Shown piece by piece: positions 23,350 through 30,339 of a stretch of 41,106 nt of DNA. The DNA is from a virus, in IMG/VR virus record IMGVR_UViG_3300048017_000072, positions 1 to 41,106 of that record; one strand, written 5' to 3'. The notes under the pieces were generated by a model. It saw nothing but the letters and a program-made list of their open reading frames with translations, ran no database searches and was not told the origin of the DNA. How positions within the stretch are numbered: the first letter of the stretch is position 1; every line of letters begins with the position of its first letter. The position numbers were made by a program, and so were the translations under genes.

Positions 23350-23703
23350 TCATTTGAGAAATTTGAGCTTATAGAGCGTTGAGTCAATCAATTTAGAAAT
23401 TGCATCAACCTCGTTTTGGATTTCACTTTCTTGTGGCAAAACCCGATAACGCTCACTCTCTACATACTCTTTCAAGGCTTCAAGCTCATCCAGGCCATTG
23501 TCCAATGGTGGGTAGTAGTCAACTGGGTATTGGATGATCTCGCCTGTCAGACCTTGTACTGCTTCAATCACGCCATCAACCAGGTCGGGCAGTTCCGTGT
23601 AGAACGTGCCTAATGCTGAATGCTCAGAGAAGCTTTTGGTCTGCAAATGCAGGATATGGGCATTGGTTGCTGCATGTAGCAAGGTCAAGAAAAATTCACC
23701 CAT
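23350..23703 (-). CDS. DUF5856 phage protein
   Basis: 117 residues starting MGEFFLTLLHAATNAHILHL. The pattern H.....AHILHLQTKSFSEHSALGTFY..L..LVD is that of DUF5856, helical proteins of unknown role found in many phages. The spacing of His and Glu residues recalls ferritin/Dps-like bundles, but metal binding is unproven. Last gene of the leftward replication block. GGAG precedes the start inside the end of the upstream gene. Confidence 0.8.
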   Translation of the reverse strand: MGEFFLTLLHAATNAHILHLQTKSFSEHSALGTFYTELPDLVDGVIEAVQGLTGEIIQYPVDYYPPLDNGLDELEALKEYVESERYRVLPQESEIQNEVDAISKLIDSTLYKLKFLK

Positions 23704-24058
23704 AACTTACTCCTAAATGGTTTAAGACCTCTCGGGCTGCTTCTACTTTCCAAGGTCTTAGGCAGGGATTCTCGGCTATTTTAATCCACTCGTCTATTTG
23801 TCTCTCATGTGCCTCTTTAAAGACTTGTTTTTGTTGTTCATTGGTCATATTGCCTTGGTCCAGCATTGTGTGGCAGTAGTAACAGCCCCAAACCGTTCTG
23901 CTGTCATCAGCTTTTAGTCCCATGCCTTTACCTGCTTCCAGGCTGTTCTCATGGCAAGCAACTGTTGTAGAGCCTTCAGTGGTCAAGCAGCGTTTACTTA
24001 TGTTTAATAAGCATTCTTGACCCTGAGCCAATGTTAGTAAGTGCTTACTTCTGTACAT
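23696..24058 (-). CDS. YbcO-like putative nuclease (DUF1364)
   Basis: 120 residues. GQECLLNISKRC, then TVACHENSL..GKGMGLKADDSRTVWGCYYCHTMLD, is the DUF1364 pattern. E. coli YbcO of the DLP12 prophage belongs to this family and is a zinc-containing HNH-like putative nuclease. Likely zinc ligands here are the early cysteines (about 16 and 24) and CYYCH (about 59-63). In DLP12 ybcO lies beside rusA. Here RusA is encoded five genes upstream in the same operon, which supports a joint role in processing recombination or replication branches. Confidence 0.82.
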   Translation of the reverse strand: MYRSKHLLTLAQGQECLLNISKRCLTTEGSTTVACHENSLEAGKGMGLKADDSRTVWGCYYCHTMLDQGNMTNEQQKQVFKEAHERQIDEWIKIAENPCLRPWKVEAAREVLNHLGVSYG

Positions 24059-24377
24059 CGAGGTTCTTCAGTTCTTGGCGTTTGGTGTATTCCTGTGCTT
24101 TAAATACCTCAATACGGGCCAATGCTGCTTTCATCATCCAGTTCAGTTCCTCATATTGCCTGTTGGCTTCTTTGAGGTCCAGCAAGTGCTGTTTGTACTT
24201 TGGATGAGCATAGGCATAGGCTTCTTTGTTGCCCAGTGTGCCTTCTTCCTCATTCATTAGTTCACTCTTAACCACTTTGGAGTAGTCATCAAGATGATTG
24301 CGATTAGCCAACACCTGGCCCATTTGGGCAGCGTTCTGGGCTATGTAATTGATTGCTTTGTGAGGGTCGATGTCCAT
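24045..24377 (-). CDS. Helical phage protein, function unknown
   Basis: 110 residues starting MDIDPHKAINYIAQNAAQMG. The layout (MDIDP.KA..YI...A......A.R..L..Y.K..K..LM, then YAHP.Y...L..L..A, then ARIE.++) is one I recognise from phages and prophages. It is nearly all helix with coiled-coil character. It overlaps both neighbours, so it is co-translated with the YbcO-like and ribbon-helix-helix-like proteins. Confidence 0.75.
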   Translation of the reverse strand: MDIDPHKAINYIAQNAAQMGQVLANRNHLDDYSKVVKSELMNEEEGTLGNKEAYAYAHPKYKQHLLDLKEANRQYEELNWMMKAALARIEVFKAQEYTKRQELKNLDVQK

Positions 24378-24646
24378 TATGTGTGCTCGTTAATTAATGC
24401 TTGGATGCCATCTTTGAGTATTCCTTTGCCCATGTCTTCCAGTATTTGTACCTGGATACGAGTTAGGTTTACTCTTACTTCATGTGTGTAGTCACGGGTT
24501 TTCTTTGTTCCTGCACCTTTTCTACGTCCTCCCCATGTGCCAATTGGTCTGCCAAGGCGTTTGGCTCTTGCTGCTCTACGCTTCTCCCGCTCGATCTCTT
24601 TGATGAAGTCGGGCTTTTCGTAGACAAATGGGTCTTCTAGTTCCAT
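24377..24646 (-). CDS. Small basic DNA-binding-like protein (ribbon-helix-helix type)
   Basis: I start at ATG 24646 (MELEDPFVYEKPDF), with GGAG upstream and TAATG overlap with the preceding stop. The longer open frame starts inside that gene. 89 residues. A basic middle (RAKRLGRPIGTWGGRRKGAG) contains an AT-hook-like GRP. The end (VRVNLTRIQVQILEDMGKGILKDGIQALI) looks like a ribbon-helix-helix strand and two helices. It could be an early transcriptional regulator, the only such candidate in the window. DNA binding is inferred. Confidence 0.65.
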   Translation of the reverse strand: MELEDPFVYEKPDFIKEIEREKRRAARAKRLGRPIGTWGGRRKGAGTKKTRDYTHEVRVNLTRIQVQILEDMGKGILKDGIQALINEHT

Positions 24647-25119
24647 TACGCCATCTCCACAATCTTTTCTGCTGTGCCATTTCTGATGACCTGGGCAACG
24701 ATTTTTAGTGCCAACTCCATCTCTTGCACTGTGCATTCGTCTATTTGTGCGTCATGAACGACCATAAAAAGCTTCATGACCTGCATTTCAGGACCTGTGA
24801 ACAAGAAACGCTTCTTTGCCAAACCTCTGCTTGCCATTGTTTTAATGGCGTTCTGTGCATCCCTAATCTCTGGCAAACAATCAATGCCCAATGATGGCCT
24901 AACCTTGGTCATAGCCTCTGCCATGTTTGCTGCTGCTATCAGTACGTCAACGTGGTCTGTAGTAGCTTCGCCCTTTAACAACTCATCAAAAGCTTCATGG
25001 TTCTTGAGCTTTAGTTCTACACCAGCAGTAGGTAGGCTACCCACTCGTTTTAGTCCTGAGAGAACGTAGTCAAGGGCATTAATTCGGGGATATTTACTGA
25101 CAAACTTCTTCTTTTTCAT
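24646..25119 (-). CDS. Conserved phage protein of the replication block
   Basis: 157 residues starting MKKKKFVSKYPRINALDYVL. The central part (HVDVLIAAANMAEAM) and the end (VHDAQIDECTVQEMELALKIVAQ) are of a kind I recall from prophages of Betaproteobacteria. It is helical. No catalytic motif. Coupled to neighbours by short overlaps. Function unknown. Confidence 0.7.
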   Translation of the reverse strand: MKKKKFVSKYPRINALDYVLSGLKRVGSLPTAGVELKLKNHEAFDELLKGEATTDHVDVLIAAANMAEAMTKVRPSLGIDCLPEIRDAQNAIKTMASRGLAKKRFLFTGPEMQVMKLFMVVHDAQIDECTVQEMELALKIVAQVIRNGTAEKIVEMA

Positions 25120-25379
25120 TTCTGATTTCTGGCTCTGATTTCATCTGCGAGGGATTGATCTAAGGGCTCAACCATCATGGCGATTGCTTCACGTTCGTTA
25201 ATAAGCAACACCTTAGACATTTTGACCCACTCACGGTTGCAGTTACCCCAAACTCTGTCTTTTGTTTTTTCTTCTACAAGCTCTGCAAACTCTTTCAGTT
25301 CGTCAAAGGTTCTACTGTGCCTGATACCAACCAGTTTGTTAGCCTGAGCCCAGAGTTCAATGATTTCGTCATGACTCAT
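25116..25379 (-). CDS. Small helical protein, function unknown
   Basis: 87 residues starting MSHDEIIELWAQANKLVGIR. It is helical and charged, with the phrase WVKMSKVLLINEREAIAMM. It overlaps the RusA gene by four bases upstream and the 157-residue gene by four bases downstream. No known family. Confidence 0.7.
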   Translation of the reverse strand: MSHDEIIELWAQANKLVGIRHSRTFDELKEFAELVEEKTKDRVWGNCNREWVKMSKVLLINEREAIAMMVEPLDQSLADEIRARNQK

Positions 25380-25804
25380 GGCAAATCTTCCTTAATCAAT
25401 ACTTCAACCATACCGACAGACCCATACACCTTGGTTGCATGTAGGCTGCATACCTGGCTGTCATCTTTGTAGACAACCTCATTCATTGCATCTAGAAACG
25501 CTTTTACGATGTTGTCCGTATCAGGCTTCTTCATGGGCCGCTCTTCATTGGACAAGCAAGCTTCCCTGCGTTTCTTGGAATAGCTGGCAGGAATCGGCAT
25601 GGTGATGTAAAAATAAGCCGCTACTGGCGTTTCCAGAGGCTCACTTGTGCCCATTGCTTTGATTGCTGCTTCTCTGATCTGATCCTCGTAGTCTCGAGTC
25701 TTTGTAGGCGTGTAGGTCGATACAAAGTTGCCTCGTCTAGCAAATTTGGGCCTTGCTTTGCCTATAGGTGTGCCTTCAACTCTGAACATGATGTGAAAGG
25801 TCAT
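25376..25804 (-). CDS. rusA: RusA-type Holliday junction resolvase
   Basis: 142 residues. The N-terminal FRVEGTPIGKARPKFARRG is the usual RusA opening. The catalytic region KKPDTDNIVKAFLDAMN...YKDDSQV shows the three acidic positions (Asp95, Asp97, Asp114/115) that bind the metal. RusA dimers cut four-way junctions made during recombination or replication-fork regression. Here it would resolve branches before packaging. It is in the operon with helicase, initiator-like and YbcO-like genes. ATG 25804 overlaps the stop of the 35-residue gene upstream. Confidence 0.93.
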   Translation of the reverse strand: MTFHIMFRVEGTPIGKARPKFARRGNFVSTYTPTKTRDYEDQIREAAIKAMGTSEPLETPVAAYFYITMPIPASYSKKRREACLSNEERPMKKPDTDNIVKAFLDAMNEVVYKDDSQVCSLHATKVYGSVGMVEVLIKEDLP

Positions 25805-25908
25805 ACGAGAGCTTGTTGGTAAGTAGGTGGTGGGTTTTTAGTACCAAGCAGTGCTTGACTAGCTGGTGTACGCTGGTTATTGACGATAGGAAAAGGCCAG
25901 TTATTCAT
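25801..25908 (-). CDS. 35-residue protein between rusA and a 69-residue gene
   Basis: The frame starts ATG 25908 as an ATGA overlap with the upstream stop and ends as an ATGA overlap with the rusA start. That exact tiling supports translation. The product reads MNNWPFPIVNNQRTPASQAL, then LGTKNPPPTYQQALV, is proline-rich and probably disordered. It may be a coupling peptide only. Confidence 0.55.
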   Translation of the reverse strand: MNNWPFPIVNNQRTPASQALLGTKNPPPTYQQALV

Positions 25909-26114
25909 TCGATTTCTCCATTACGGAATAGCTTTACATATGCGTGTATACGCTTTACACCGTCAGCATCAAACCACTTTGACGATCCTTTAACTAGGCT
26001 TATCAGGTTGTCCCTGTCGTTGTTCAACGTGTAGGTTGTCCAGATTTCCCTAGCCCTAGCAACTTCAAGTTGATAGTTAGGCTTTAGCTTATACGGTTTC
26101 CAGTCATTGGTCAT
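25905..26114 (-). CDS. Small protein, function unknown
   Basis: 69 residues starting MTNDWKPYKLKPNYQLEVAR. Charged, helical; ends HAYVKLFRNGEIE. It lies 12 bases after the helicase stop. No motif is recognised. Confidence 0.65.
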   Translation of the reverse strand: MTNDWKPYKLKPNYQLEVARAREIWTTYTLNNDRDNLISLVKGSSKWFDADGVKRIHAYVKLFRNGEIE

Positions 26115-26126
26115 CAGGGATAACCC

Positions 26127-27107
26127 TTACGATGCAACATGTGGGTAAAGTGGGAAAAATAGAGGTGCATCATGCGGTTGAGCAACATATTGTTGAGCAT
26201 CTCTCAGGAACCAAAGTTTGATTGTTGGCTCACCTTCACCTGAACCCTCGTAGTTCCTCTGCTTACGGCAAAGTAGGTAATGGTCTGGATCGTTTTTCAG
26301 ATCAGCATACTCACCATTCAACTTGATGTCGTCCTCTTTGGGTTTGTTTCGCCAAACCAGCATGACGTTATCTACAAGGTCGGTAATGGCTCCTGATCCC
26401 TTGTTGTCGTGTTTGTCAGGAACAGCGTTCTCATTGGCAGGTTTACGCAAATGGTGAACGAGGTGAACGTGGATGTTGTAATCTCGAGCAACAGAGGTTA
26501 GTTCATCAACAAAACGCTTTTGCCCGTTGAAATCATCCTCTGCTTTCACACATTTAGCCAAGTTATCCACAAAGATGTGGTTAATCTGCAATTCCTTTGC
26601 ACAGTACCGAACCATGCCAATCACGGTATCAGCATCAGCAGTGCCTACCTGGTCGTACAGCCAAAGTCGGTTGTCAGTCCAATCACCGAACTGGTCGTAC
26701 AGTTGGTCAAGAGCTGCTATGCCATCATCACCTTGGAACTCACTGCTAAACGGGTTTAGACCAACCCACATCCTTGCCATACGCTGCATGGTGGTGATAG
26801 GTTTCATCTCGAAGCTTGCAATGCAAACCTTCTCGTCTTGACCCATGACTGACAGGGCAATTTCACTGGTCATCAGGGACTTACCGTGACCATTCTGTCC
26901 TGACCACAAGGTGACTTCACCCTTACGGAACTCAAAGCTTTCCTTGGTATGAGGCCAAGGTAGGTAGGCAACCTTAGCTTTTTCTTTGACTCGTAAACGC
27001 TCTTTCAATGGTTCAACGTAGTCTTTAGCTCGTCTGACCTTGGTTTGGTTGTCTGTCTCTTTGAGGTAGACAGAAAAGTCAATGTTGTCATCAATTATCT
27101 TTGCCAT
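26127..27107 (-). CDS. DnaB-like replicative helicase ATPase
   Basis: From ATG 27107 (MAKIIDDNIDFSVYLK) the protein has 326 residues. The RecA-like core shows Walker A GQNGHGKS at 70-77, a helicase motif with ASFEMKP at about 97-103, Walker B IFVDN at 178-182 and a final His-rich motif HVHLVHHLRKP at about 213-223. This matches the helicase half of DnaB and T7 gp4. No primase zinc finger or TOPRIM domain is present, so primase would come from the host. The start overlaps the 108-residue gene by 13 bases. It should unwind the fork after loading by the initiator-like protein encoded just upstream. Confidence 0.9.
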   Translation of the reverse strand: MAKIIDDNIDFSVYLKETDNQTKVRRAKDYVEPLKERLRVKEKAKVAYLPWPHTKESFEFRKGEVTLWSGQNGHGKSLMTSEIALSVMGQDEKVCIASFEMKPITTMQRMARMWVGLNPFSSEFQGDDGIAALDQLYDQFGDWTDNRLWLYDQVGTADADTVIGMVRYCAKELQINHIFVDNLAKCVKAEDDFNGQKRFVDELTSVARDYNIHVHLVHHLRKPANENAVPDKHDNKGSGAITDLVDNVMLVWRNKPKEDDIKLNGEYADLKNDPDHYLLCRKQRNYEGSGEGEPTIKLWFLRDAQQYVAQPHDAPLFFPLYPHVAS

Positions 27108-27421
27108 ACAGTAGTCCATCCATCTTGTTGCCAGTCTAGCTTGCCAACTTGGTGGTGTGAACTAGCAATAACCCTAGCTCCAGCACCTTTGCAAGCCTCA
27201 AAAAGCTCTTTAGCGCGTTTTTCTGAGTCAGAACATATGCTGACAGCCAAACCAACGCAAAACCGCATATCGAGCGTTTTAATAGGTTCTTGGTCAACAC
27301 ATACCGTACAGAAATCATCGTTCTCCCACCAATCTGTTTGGCAAGGGAAGTCGTTAATGAAGATAATTTGTGGTGCTTGACCTTCGAGTCTCATTCGGAC
27401 GATCTCCTCATGGCCTCTCAT
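27095..27421 (-). CDS. Conserved phage protein beside the helicase
   Basis: 108 residues starting MRGHEEIVRMRLEGQAPQII. The phrases IFINDFPCQTDWWE, LDMRFCVGLAVSI and the final SSHHQVGKLDWQQDGW form a pattern I associate with betaproteobacterial prophages. Its role is unknown. Always being near replication genes would suggest a helicase partner, but I cannot show that. It overlaps both neighbours. Confidence 0.75.
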   Translation of the reverse strand: MRGHEEIVRMRLEGQAPQIIFINDFPCQTDWWENDDFCTVCVDQEPIKTLDMRFCVGLAVSICSDSEKRAKELFEACKGAGARVIASSHHQVGKLDWQQDGWTTVWQR

Positions 27422-28059
27422 AACAACCTCAGTTTGTTGTAGTCAGCATTTGTAGATTTAGGCAAGGTAACCTCGTCATTCCATCGTTGACCATTTAGCC
27501 ATGTTGATGGGTGTGGGATGTACTGTTGCTCCTTGTCTTTCCAAACAGTTTTGTTCTGAGCGTAGATGGCTTGGATCATCTTGGTAAACAAGGCATCGTC
27601 CACCTTAAGTTTTGCAAATACTTTTTCAGCAAAATCCTTGTTTGTCTTCCTAGGATATGCTTTCCAAAATTCAACAAATAGAGGATCACTACTCTTAATA
27701 GGTTTAATTACTGGTTTATCTTCCTGGTTTGTAGCCAGATTCTGACCCACCCCTCGGTCAATATTTGACCCACCCTCAGCCAGATTCTGACCTACCCCTC
27801 CAAGAATATATTGATTTGGAAGGCTTACACCTTCTTTAGATATGTGAACAATTTTAAGAAAACCAGCATCTTCAAGACCCTTGATGTGATTCTTCAATGT
27901 TGACAAACCCATTCGACATTCTTCGGCAAGAAGTTTGTGTGATGGATTGCATTGACCTGTATGACCATTAGTGTGGTTAGCAAGAAGCAACAAGACAAGT
28001 TGCTGACCAGAATTAGCTGTTTTCTGCTTTACAGCCCAAGCCATGACTTCAAAACTCAT
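27418..28059 (-). CDS. Winged-helix replication initiator-like protein
   Basis: 213 residues starting MSFEVMAWAVKQKTANSGQQ. Residues about 20-80 form a winged helix-turn-helix (KLLAEECRMGLSTLKNHIKGLEDAGFL). A linker follows, and the C-terminal domain carries FWKAYPRKTNKDFAEKVFAKL and QYIPHPSTWLNGQRWNDE, which is the typical end of phage replication O-like proteins. Such proteins bind an origin and recruit the helicase, encoded two genes downstream. lambda O has its binding sites inside its own gene. I see no clear iterons here. Confidence 0.83.
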   Translation of the reverse strand: MSFEVMAWAVKQKTANSGQQLVLLLLANHTNGHTGQCNPSHKLLAEECRMGLSTLKNHIKGLEDAGFLKIVHISKEGVSLPNQYILGGVGQNLAEGGSNIDRGVGQNLATNQEDKPVIKPIKSSDPLFVEFWKAYPRKTNKDFAEKVFAKLKVDDALFTKMIQAIYAQNKTVWKDKEQQYIPHPSTWLNGQRWNDEVTLPKSTNADYNKLRLL

Positions 28060-28235
28060 GGCAACTTACTCACTGCCGCATCAACAACGCTTGTATGTTG
28101 ATCAACAATCGCCATAAATTGACGAACAGTAAGCTCAATGATGTTTATATCGCCATCCTCACGTTGTTGTTCAATCCAAATACGGCCTTGTTCAGCCGTC
28201 ACTTTTGTTTCAATTTCAAAAGGAAATAAAAGCAT
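28056..28235 (-). CDS. Small leader-proximal protein of the replication block
   Basis: I choose ATG 28235 (MLLFPFEIETKVTAEQGRIW), which has GGAG seven bases upstream; an earlier TTG has none. 59 residues, mixed strand and helix, ending VVDAAVSKLP. Function unknown. It is the first gene after the terminator-containing leader and overlaps the initiator-like gene by four bases. Confidence 0.65.
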   Translation of the reverse strand: MLLFPFEIETKVTAEQGRIWIEQQREDGDINIIELTVRQFMAIVDQHTSVVDAAVSKLP

Positions 28236-28249
28236 TTCAAACTCCAAAT

Positions 28250-28337
28250 AAAAAACCCCTGAAAGCTGGTGGGACTAGCACCAGACCTTCAAGGGTCAGC
28301 CTGTGAGGGCTTAGATGTATTTGTACCTAGTCCGTAC
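28250..28337 (-). promoter_or_regulatory. Leader with terminator and competing 7-base pairing (attenuator-like)
   Basis: On the minus strand a stem of about 17 pairs (28296-28279 with 28271-28255) ends in a T-run at 28254-28250: an intrinsic terminator just before the replication genes. Its seven-base loop CTAGTCC (28278-28272) is fully complementary to GGACTAG at 28333-28327. If these pair as P1, two small hairpins, AGCC/GGCT (28311-28298) and GACC/GGTC (28297-28284), fit between them, giving a three-way junction that excludes the lower terminator stem. Mutually exclusive folds of this sort are what riboswitches and attenuators use. A loop pseudoknot on the terminator is the alternative. Confidence 0.6.
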
Positions 28338-28365
28338 AACACCTAAACCCTCTGCCAAAAGTGTA

Positions 28366-28470
28366 TCACTTCTTTTCCGGTTGTTCCTTCTTTTTACCGA
28401 AAATCTTATCCCAATTCTCGTCAAACTTCTGACGGTCTGGGATAGGACGAGGTGCTGATCCTTTACTCAT
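28366..28470 (-). CDS. 34-residue charged protein
   Basis: The frame starts with an ATGA overlap at 28470 after GGAG in the previous gene. The product reads MSKGSAPRPIPDRQKFDENW, then DKIFGKKKEQPEKK. I recognise the layout (SKGSAPRP....K.FD.NWDKIF) from short proteins of other phages. Function unknown. It lies just upstream of the attenuator-like leader. Confidence 0.7.
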   Translation of the reverse strand: MSKGSAPRPIPDRQKFDENWDKIFGKKKEQPEKK

Positions 28471-28640
28471 GTGTTTTTCTCCAAAAAGTCTTCGCACTTG
28501 CGCTTCCAGCCCCATGTCTCACGCATAACGTACACAGGCGCATAAAAACGTGGTTTGTGCAACATTGCACAGATTAGAGTTGGCTTAGGCAGTGCTCTCA
28601 TGGTGGCGTGTTTGCATTCATCGCAGTTTTGAGTTTTCAT
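28467..28640 (-). CDS. 57-residue Cys-containing phage protein
   Basis: It starts with an ATGA overlap at 28640 and ends with one at 28467. The product begins MKTQNCDECKHATMRALPKP and ends TWGWKRKCEDFLEKNT. The CxxCKH pair, the later ICAMLHKPRFY and the KRKCEDF end make a four-cysteine pattern likely to bind zinc. I associate this shape with small proteins of betaproteobacterial prophages. Confidence 0.75.
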   Translation of the reverse strand: MKTQNCDECKHATMRALPKPTLICAMLHKPRFYAPVYVMRETWGWKRKCEDFLEKNT

Positions 28641-29107
28641 AGCGTGTTCTTCTCCTTGAGTTTGGCTTCTGTTCGGTACACACAGTCGCGCAACAGTTCG
28701 TCAATAAACCCAAACTCTTGTTCTATGTCCTCATCCGTCAGTCCAACCCATTGCTGTGGTTGTGGGGTGGTGTAGATTGCTTCTGCATGAACTTGCCCAC
28801 ATTTGCGGCACATCGTTTTTTCTTTGCTTTCGTACCAGCAAGGTTTTAACGCTACAGGCTCCTGCACAGGTGCTGCGGGTGGGGTGGTGTAGAGCAACCA
28901 ACGGTCTTCTTCATCTGTTTTGTCGTATTTATGTTTTTCAACCTCTATCCAGCCACCCTTTTGAGAACCTTCAAACCAAATCAAATACACAGGCTCCTGC
29001 TTGTTTTGTTCTTGCTCTGATTGCTCGATAGCTTGGCGATATTTTTTGCTGTCGCCGCCTAACGCATCAATGTAGTTTGCCATCTCTTTCATTGCGGTGA
29101 TACTCAT
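28637..29107 (-). CDS. Modular 'EPV...YT.PP' phage protein, copy 2
   Basis: 156 residues, starting MSITAMKEMANYIDALGGDS and ending LKEKNTL. Between them are short modules separated by QEPV...: KQEPVYLIWFEGSQKGGWIEV, VQEPVALKPCWYESKEKTMC with a CRKC pair, each closed by YTTPP or YTTPQPQ, and then WVGLTDEDIEQEFGFI. The neighbour at 29104-29646 has the same first and last phrases but different modules, so the two arose by tandem duplication and module exchange. Function unknown. Confidence 0.75.
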   Translation of the reverse strand: MSITAMKEMANYIDALGGDSKKYRQAIEQSEQEQNKQEPVYLIWFEGSQKGGWIEVEKHKYDKTDEEDRWLLYTTPPAAPVQEPVALKPCWYESKEKTMCRKCGQVHAEAIYTTPQPQQWVGLTDEDIEQEFGFIDELLRDCVYRTEAKLKEKNTL

Positions 29108-29646
29108 GTGTTCTTCTCCTTGAGTCGCTTTTCCGTTTCTATTTGAACTGCCTCAGCCCACTCGCCAGCGGTCATTGCTAGTTGGGAGTAAGTAACAGTG
29201 TGTCTTGCGTGATTTCGTTCCTCGTCCGTCAGCCCAACAAATTCACGCTGTGGTGGGGAGGTGTAGAGGGGAATGTTGTGGATTTCTTTATCAAGCCCTG
29301 ACGCAAACTTGTCGATATAGCTTGCCGACAAAAACCCGCCATGCGGATTCATCCACGCCACAGGCTCCTGCTTCTCAGCCTGCTGTGGTTGTGTGTAAAA
29401 CTTTGTTCCAGGCACATAATAGGTATCGTCTAGCCATTCTATGTAGCCACCGCCTTTCATGTCTTCAAGGATTACTGCCACCGGCTCCTGCTCAATCTCT
29501 TGACCAAGCCGTGCAACATTTCTCAGGGCTTCCTCTTGAATGGCTTGGCGTAGGGATGTGACAGCTTCATCAAACAGTTGCACGCTGCCGTTGTATTGGT
29601 ACGCCTCAAACGCCTCCAATGCTTGCTTCATTGCGGTGATGCTCAT
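29104..29646 (-). CDS. Modular 'EPV...YT.PP' phage protein, copy 1
   Basis: 180 residues, starting MSITAMKQALEAFEAYQYNG and ending EKRLKEKNT. Modules: an N-terminal helix pair, EQEPVAVILEDMKGGGYIEW closed by FYTQPQQ, KQEPVAWMNPHGGFLSASYI closed by LYTSPPQ, then FVGLTDEERNHARH. The last phrase aligns with the copy downstream. I recall such EPVAW/LYTxPP/GLTDEE proteins from Comamonadaceae-type phages. They have no known function. ATGA overlaps on both sides. Confidence 0.75.
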   Translation of the reverse strand: MSITAMKQALEAFEAYQYNGSVQLFDEAVTSLRQAIQEEALRNVARLGQEIEQEPVAVILEDMKGGGYIEWLDDTYYVPGTKFYTQPQQAEKQEPVAWMNPHGGFLSASYIDKFASGLDKEIHNIPLYTSPPQREFVGLTDEERNHARHTVTYSQLAMTAGEWAEAVQIETEKRLKEKNT

Positions 29647-29849
29647 GTGTTTCCCCTTGCTCGGATGGCTTTAGCGTAGGTTCTTCCATAAAAAGGCTGA
29701 AGCTCTACACAGACCTTCGCACAAGCCTCACGCTCTGCTTGTGCTACTTGCTTGGCAAAGCGTTCAAGTTCAATGTAATCCTGCTCAGACACCGGAGTTA
29801 AAAACTCTCCTATTTCCCTCGCCATGCGGAGAATGTCTTCTTGGTTCAT
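29643..29849 (-). CDS. Small helical phage protein
   Basis: 68 residues starting MNQEDILRMAREIGEFLTPV. The phrase LERFAKQVAQAEREACAKVC and the end AIRARGNT form a widely seen pattern in phage and prophage small proteins. Function unknown. It overlaps both neighbours as ATGA. Confidence 0.75.
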   Translation of the reverse strand: MNQEDILRMAREIGEFLTPVSEQDYIELERFAKQVAQAEREACAKVCVELQPFYGRTYAKAIRARGNT

Positions 29850-30034
29850 AGCATGTCATCCTCATCAAACATGTTGCTAGAGAACGGACGGTTAAAAGTT
29901 CGTTCTTGTTCAAAGTGATGATTTAGATGTTGGGCAAGCAAGAAAACATTGCTATTGTCAGCTTTGATGCCACCATCATTGTCAATCTCGATGCCTGACA
30001 TGGTTGCAAGTCTGTAGAGATCACCTAAGTTCAT
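29846..30034 (-). CDS. Small acidic protein, function unknown
   Basis: I choose ATG 30034 (MNLGDLYRLATMSGIEIDND), with GGAG nine bases upstream; the earlier in-frame start lies deeper in the previous gene. 62 residues, ending NMFDEDDML. No family known. Confidence 0.65.
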   Translation of the reverse strand: MNLGDLYRLATMSGIEIDNDGGIKADNSNVFLLAQHLNHHFEQERTFNRPFSSNMFDEDDML

Positions 30035-30221
30035 CTTTTTTCTCCATAAAAAGTTGGTCAATCGGTTTCAATAAACGGCCTGTAGCAGTCTCTATAGCAG
30101 TGACCAAGGTGGCTACTACAGCAGCATCCAGGTCTTCTGCCAGGGTGTGTGGTTCAAGCTTCTCTGTTGCGTAAGCAATCAGTTCGTAAGCTGTGTTGAA
30201 TTCAAGGTGTTGTGGGCTCAT
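30021..30221 (-). CDS. First gene of the leftward early block
   Basis: 66 residues starting MSPQHLEFNTAYELIAYATE. A helical protein with LDAAVVATLVTAIETATGRL in the middle. No ribosome site is obvious before ATG 30221. Overlaps the next gene by 14 bases. Function unknown. Confidence 0.65.
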   Translation of the reverse strand: MSPQHLEFNTAYELIAYATEKLEPHTLAEDLDAAVVATLVTAIETATGRLLKPIDQLFMEKKDELR

Positions 30222-30339
30222 AGGGTGAGCTTAGTGGGAAAAAAAGATGTGTCTATGAGGGTTAACCCCTATGTACGACTACAAAAAACGGGTATAAAGT
30301 TCATCCACCTCGTTTTTGAGGTGTAACAAAGGACATCAA
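30222..30339. promoter_or_regulatory. Second divergent control region with palindrome, -10 and leader hairpin
   Basis: The perfect palindrome GGGTTAACCC is at 30259-30268 inside a longer imperfect one. TATAAA at 30293-30298 is a plausible plus-strand -10, though no good -35 is seen. CACCTC/GAGGTG with a GT5 loop (30306-30323) forms a hairpin in the leader just before the AAAGGA ribosome site at 30328-30333. The palindrome resembles GGGTAAACCC at 21041-21050. Confidence 0.5.

Noticed and set aside
23052-23382. Open frames on both strands in the GT/GC tract
   Set aside because: Low-complexity translations (Arg/Thr/His or Arg/Val/Cys repeats) created by the alternating DNA, without ribosome sites.
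28272-28333. tRNA-like 7-base acceptor stem GGACTAG/CTAGTCC
   Set aside because: Only 62 bases with no T-loop (GTTCGA-type) and no anticodon arm. The attenuator explanation fits better with the adjacent T-run.
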